From the NCBI GenBank assembly GCA_013398055.1, contig VZRS01000486.1, positions 108,429-172,428 on the forward strand: a stretch of 64,000 nucleotides of DNA, given 5' to 3'. Within the stretch, counting starts at the first letter, position 1; every line of letters starts with the position of its first letter. Origin of the DNA: Ifrita kowaldi (taxonomy: Eukaryota; Chordata; Aves; Passeriformes; Cinclosomatidae). A model generated the notes under the pieces. The model did not search any database, was not told the DNA's origin, and worked only from the letters and a program-made list of their open reading frames with translations. The translations under genes and the position numbers were made by a program. Positions 59,047-64,000 of this stretch are shown piece by piece.

Positions 59047-62000
59047 GCGTCTGGAAATATTTTCTTGGAAATATCCCATATCAGACAGTGACCAGAATAC
59101 ATCCAACAAGTATCATACAGAAATTCATATGAAGAAAATTCTAATTTGGACAGAAATTTTTTATATGTATTACAACTCTGCATTCCAAGCATGTTTTGAA
59201 ACTATGCTAAATGCAAGAACGCAAATATACTCACCCCCAAGGAATCTAGGTCTCAGTAACATTCAGGAGCCATTTTCAAATTCTGGTTATTTTGCACATG
59301 ACCTAAGTGGACAGCCTAAGTCTTTTTTATTTTGACTGTAGTAGTTTCCATTTCTCTTTGTCTTTTCTTGTCTTTGTGAAATGAAAAGGAACATTTCCCA
59401 AATCAGCAGTACGGCAGAGGAGCAGGGATTTATTAGACTAAATGAATAGGAATACTAAAATGGAATGGAAGGAACATCATTATTAGGCGACAATAAAAAT
59501 TGGAAGTTTAGTTGTAACAATGAAGTGAAATAGAATGTCTAGTCATAACATACTACCATTTTTACTGACATCGTAAAGATTCAGCCTGCAGTGGAAATCT
59601 GCTGAAGAGCTCTTCCTTATGTTCTTGTGCTATTTATACTGATTTATGGTATAATCCTAAAGTGTGAAACATTTACCATAGCATCTTTGAAATCTAAGTT
59701 CCTCCTAAATAGAGTCAAACTTTGTTCCCAACCAGATGAATTTAATGCAGTGTCTTGTCAGTAAATTGAAGGAGAAATCTCAAAAGTGAGAGTGCTAAGT
59801 GCATAATGGAGGCCTGCAGGGATTTCCCACGTAGTTTACAGTGATTTTTCACAGACTTCAATGTGTCACTGCACTTGGTCTCCTTTATCAGCCTCTGAGT
59901 TCCATGTACCATTGCATGGCTTTACTTTGTGGTTTGCTGAGATAAAGCTTTAGAGGTCTGGAATTCTTTAACCTGAAAGGTACCCTTTGCACTCAAAAAG
60001 ACAAATTAAAGCCATCTGACCAGGTGACATTATTTCCCTGAACCTGACACTTCAGTGATTCAGTCATGTCTATAAGAATCTCCACTCTCTCATTTAGCCA
60101 TAAAAATGGCAGTATTTAGCCATTTTATAATGAGTATTAGTGATATTTATTTGCTGTGAAAACACTTGTAGAATTACTGCTAATCAAGTTTATACAACAG
60201 TAGGGATTCATGTTCTTGTTGTCCTGGTTGAAACCTCTGCAATTTTGTTTCTGATTTTATTGTTATTGCTGATCACATGAAGCTACAAGGCAAAAGAAAT
60301 TCAAAGAGATTTGGTTTTTCACAACAAAAGACTTTCAGCATCTATGGTATCACTGAATTTGTCACTCCAGCAATTGCGGCTCTTGTTCTTCTTATTTAAG
60401 ACTTACTTAAAACCACCATTCCAAGTGGTTTTGTCTTCATTATCAGCCACAAGAAAAAAATCAAATAAAATCAAAATCCTTTATGGAAGTGTTGCCACAA
60501 TAAATTACAAACATGAATACTCACAGCACACCCATAAAACCCTACTTCTGTCTTTTCCAGGCAGAGTCTCCTCCATCTTATGGTACCAATTTCTTTGGGT
60601 ATTAGGTTTTCTCCCCTCACAACAGCTCATTGTTTCATGCCCCATCACAGGCATCTTTGCTTTTAGGGGCTAGCTGTCAATATTTAAATTATGTGAATAG
60701 TGCTGTCCCATGAACTTGCAGGAAGGATGACTGCTGCTCTCCTTCCCCCTTTGTCTGAGTCAGTAGATCACCAAAGGACTGCTGAGCTCTTAGACCCTCT
60801 AACATCCTAAGTGACACAGGAGCCAAATAAAGGCATGCAAAACTTCTGGAGTCAGTACAACCATTTACTGTTTTATGTTTCGTTGTGGAGGTTTTGTGGG
60901 TTTGTTGGTTGGTTGGTTGGTTGGTTGGTTGGTTAGTTGGGGTCTTCTGGTGCAAATATGATATGTTGGACAGTATGAGACTATGGATGTGTGTTATGAT
61001 GAAATAAGTGCTCTTCTCCAGTCACTTTTCTTAGTTTACAGACATCCTTTCGCAGCTTCAGCATGTGAGATGATGTACATCTAGACCAGTAACTATACAG
61101 AATCAACACTGGTTTATTTGCATACCAAACACACATCTTTGGGCTCTTCTAGCACTGATTTTGTTTGTGAGAAAACAGGCAAAGAAATACTAACTTTCTT
61201 GCTATTAATTTCCTGGCTTCTGTAGTTAAATCAATGAAATAACCTACAAGCTTTTACTCAAAACATTCAATTTGGCAGACATGAGAAATAAAGCCTAATG
61301 TTCTGTGCTCTGAAAATTATTCCTTGACTCAATGTGTGAAGGAAGAAGAGAAAGATCTGGTACATGTGGCACACTTTGGTGAGTATCCTTTCTCAAGAAC
61401 ACCCACAGTAATTATATGCACTGTGTCACACGTGACACTGCTAAACCAATTCTCAAAGGAGAGAGAGCTGTTCAACCCTTTGGATCAGGCGATTTGTACA
61501 TTCGACCTTCTGAATCCCACTAAAATTACAGGAAGGAAAATACCTTTTGAATTTAATTCCACTACAGTGGGTCTTATTTTATTGCAATATTTTTGAGAGA
61601 TTATTAACAAGCTGTGCACTGTAATGAACAGTTGGTTTTGTATGTTCAGAAAGAACGAGCTGTAACAGAATCCACAGTGTGGAAACAGATCCTACTTGGC
61701 CTCATCTACAAAAAAAACCAAAACAATTTAATACAAACTGCTGGAAAATAGGTTCCTGCAAGTAAAAAAAGCAGGTTCAGTGGTTTGAGTTCTGAGTATG
61801 GCAAGCCATTACTGATTAATGAATGTGCCTCTTGCACTACACTGGCTCAGAAGAAGAGTAAATTTGTTATGTTGAATGTTTGTGCAATTCTACTTATGTG
61901 TACTAATTTGAAAACTTTGACAACAGTGATATACCCAAAAAATTGAAATCCGACACAAACTTGTGGATAGAAAGACTTGTTCTCTCAATTTCCAATTAGA

Positions 62001-63120
62001 ATTCCCAGAATTTCCCCCCAAAAGGCATATTCTTTTGGAAAGGTATAGGCTCATAGTCTATGAACTTCATACTGATGTTCATGATGAATACAGACAGCAC
62101 GGGTGCCTCACCTTTCCTCAGGGATAAGCTATTCAGTTTACAAAGGAGACATTCACAAACTCTATGCCTCTACTTCACTTGTCAGATATCACTAAATGTG
62201 TCAGTCATATGACAGGAAACACTGGTGTGCCCCACATTTAATGTGTATGGAAGCACAGGGCACTTGGACTGGTGTACAACAGGAAAGGCTGTGCATTCTG
62301 TGACATGACTGCACGTTTGTGCCATGACATCACCAAAATATTCTTTCATCCCCCACACTTTATTCACAGACTGTGGCAAAAGCAAGCCATTGGGCTGCCA
62401 GAACCCCTCATGTTGCCTGCAGTTTGCCACCTGCCTGTAACTGGAGAGCAAACAGTGAGCTAAAAGCTCCTATTTTTATCATGTTGGAATGGCAGAGCTG
62501 GCATCCATACACTGGAAGAGGAAATAGGATATCTGCATAAGCAATACTCATTATATCCCTGAATTCTTTCTTGTCTCTAAAAAGTTGCTGTTATTCTTAA
62601 TGTGACAAAATGGGTACAGAACTTCAAGTAACTGCCGCAGGCAAACCAATATATAACGAGCAGAACTTTGCTACAGGTAGCAGACATGATATAGCCTGAT
62701 GGTGTTAAATGCTGCAGCTGCATTAGTAAACCTGAAGACCTGCACATGGCCTGGATTTGGCATTACAATAAAAGGCAGGAGGCTACCTAAGAAAGAATGA
62801 AAACATGGTAATGACAGGACATAACTGGTTGAGTCAATGGCACAGACACTATGCAGCAGAATGTCATGTAAGTTGTGTCAAACAAGCAGTAGCTTGGTGG
62901 TTAGGGCACTGCAAGGACAGAGATCACTCATTTATTAGTCAAAAAACAAAGTGCCTCAGTGCTTATCCAGGCTCTGAGATTTGTAAGGACAACAAGCTCC
63001 AAGTGCCGTACCGGCAGTTTTTAGGTATCAGGTCTCTCCCCATATTTCTAGTCAAATTTCCACTCCCTGAACTCCTTGTTTCCATGGACTGAATACATCA
63101 CACAGCCTGGTACCAAAGAC
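59047..63120. other. Intergenic, upstream of TOMM7
   Basis: AT-rich sequence without a recognised gene. It includes a (TTGG)n microsatellite at 60907-60935. Near 62886 it has a weak tRNA-like A box. Confidence 0.45.
60907..60935. repeat. Tetranucleotide microsatellite (TTGG)n
   Basis: About seven tandem TTGG units followed by an imperfect unit (TTAG). Confidence 0.95.
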
Positions 63121-63365
63121 CACAGAATATTCTGAGTTGAAAGGGACCCACAAGGATCATCAAAGTCCAACTCCTGGCCCTGCACAGGACATCCCAAGAG
63201 TCACACCATGTGCCTGACAGCATTGTCCGAACACTTCTTGATCTGTGTGAGGCTTGGGGCTGTGATCACTTCCCTGGTGAGCCTGTTCCAGTGCCCAACC
63301 ACCCTCTGCGTGAAGATCCTTTTTCTGATATCCAGCCTAAACCTTCCCTGACACGGCCTCATGGA
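63121..63365 (-). mobile_element. CR1 LINE, 3' fragment near the TOMM7 promoter
   Basis: CACAGAATATTCTGAGTTGA, AAAGGGACCCACAAGGATCA and CAACCACCCTCTGCGTGAAG are CR1 3' blocks. The minus strand encodes the pol C-terminus FRLDIRKRIFTQRVVGHWNR followed by LTREV. It ends about 430 bases before the TOMM7 start codon. Confidence 0.95.
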
Positions 63366-63454
63366 GAACTTCATGAAGAGGCATTTCCAGTTTCCTCCAG
63401 AAACACCTTTTCTTATCACTCCATCTCTACCCTTCACTTACCAACGGCACTTCC

Positions 63455-63794
63455 CACCCTCCAGAGGCGGCGTGCGCGCAACACCTCGAAAGCTCCGGGG
63501 AAGAAACAAACACAAGAGCGCGGCGGAACCCAAGGCAGGCGAGGAAGACCCACAGCATTTGTAGCCCCCGCGCCCCCTCACGGCCCCGCTGGGCCGATCC
63601 CTCAGCCTGCGGCGCTGGCAGGCGGCCGCAGGACACCTCACAGCCGCCATTTCCCCGCTCGCCCGAGGGCACGGCCAGCCCCGGTCCCCGCCCCGCAGCC
63701 CAGAGATGGGGCCCGCCCAGCGCACGGCGCTGTTACGAGAGGCTGAGCTCCTCCTCCTTCTCCTCCTCTTCCTCCTCTCTGCCCCGCCGCCGGA
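63455..63794 (+). promoter_or_regulatory. TOMM7: CpG-rich promoter and 5' UTR of TOMM7
   Basis: CpG dinucleotides become frequent from about 63465 and continue past the exon, in contrast to the CpG-poor DNA upstream. No TATA box is seen. A YY1-type GCCGCCATTT is at 63643-63652 and an NRF1-like GTGCGCGCA is near 63471. The 5' UTR ahead of the ATG is a C/T tract of CTCCTC units. These fit a housekeeping, nuclear-encoded mitochondrial gene. The transcription start is not determined. Confidence 0.7.
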
Positions 63795-63897
63795 ATGCCG
63801 AAGCTTAGCAAGGAGGCCAAGCAGCGGCTACAGCAGCTCTTCAAGGGCGGCCAGTTCGCCATCCGCTGGGGCTTCATCCCCGTAGTGCTCTATCTCG
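63795..63897 (+). CDS. TOMM7: TOM complex subunit 7, first coding exon (partial gene)
   Basis: ATG at 63795 in GCCGGAATGC opens 34 codons plus one base: MPKLSKEAKQRLQQLFKG, then GQFAIRWGFIPVVLYL. Human TOMM7 is 55 residues and starts MVKLSKEAKQ as I recall. The match continues through the start of the single transmembrane helix (from about residue 21), with Pro2 in place of Val2. The donor G|GTCAGT at 63898 ends the exon in phase 1, where the known protein continues with Gly-Phe-Lys-Arg. Remaining exons are beyond the window. TOMM7 sits in the mitochondrial outer membrane, regulates TOM complex assembly and helps stabilise PINK1. Confidence 0.97.
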
Positions 63898-64000
63898 GTC
63901 AGTACCGGGCGGGGGACGCGCGGGGGGCCTCGGCGGCCACTGCCGAGGCCGGGTCTGGGGCGGCCGGTTCCGATGGCCGCTCTCCGCCCCCTGGCCCGTC
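63898..64000 (+). other. TOMM7: Start of TOMM7 intron 1
   Basis: GC-rich sequence after the donor GTCAGT, still part of the CpG-rich region, cut by the window end. Confidence 0.9.

Noticed and set aside
31854..63120. SNORD93 expected from human synteny between the two genes
   Set aside because: I looked for a C/D-box snoRNA with paired C and D boxes and a terminal stem and found none I could support by eye. A covariance-model search would settle it.
63210..63746. 178-codon + frame ahead of TOMM7
   Set aside because: It runs through a CR1 fragment and then the GC-rich promoter, where stop codons are rare. The Pro/Ala/Arg-rich end reflects composition.
63638..63877. Minus-strand frame over TOMM7 exon 1
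   Set aside because: It is the antisense of the exon and CpG-rich leader. The plus strand has clear TOMM7 coding sequence.

Overview
This is eukaryotic DNA from a bird. It holds parts of two vertebrate genes on the + strand, hyccin (FAM126A/HYCC1) and TOMM7, with introns that follow GT-AG rules. The interspersed repeats are CR1 LINE fragments and LTRs of a type I recall as common in Neoaves, which supports a bird and probably a neoavian one. The species cannot be read from the sequence. The gene order hyccin then TOMM7 in the same orientation matches the arrangement known at human 7p15.3.

Layout. Positions 1-11,947 are non-coding and probably lie in a 5' UTR intron of hyccin. They carry an LTR relic near 2.0-2.3 kb and a decayed CR1 pol fragment at 9.6-10.5 kb. 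Hyccin coding exons run from 11,977 to 31,853: ten exons, 1,548 nt, 515 residues, phase-consistent at every junction. A separate phase-matched exon at 30,071-30,339 ends in its own stop and would give a 419-residue form with a different C-terminal tail. A 35-base assembly gap (31,004-31,038) flanked by C runs lies just before the last exon. From 31.85 to 63.1 kb there is no recognisable gene. This stretch holds the hyccin 3' UTR, a diverged ~400 bp direct duplication (33.3 and 35.4 kb), five CR1 copies, two LTRs of different families and a MIR-like SINE relic. A sixth CR1 copy after the hyccin stop, at 63.1-63.4 kb, leads into a CpG-rich promoter and the first coding exon of TOMM7 (63,795-63,897), whose remaining exons lie beyond the window.

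How the genes act. Hyccin is a partner of TTC7 and PI4KIII-alpha in plasma-membrane PI4P synthesis. TOMM7 is a small subunit of the mitochondrial outer-membrane TOM translocase. They are neighbours without a known functional link. I see no previously undescribed system. The observation most worth following is the alternative terminal coding exon of hyccin.
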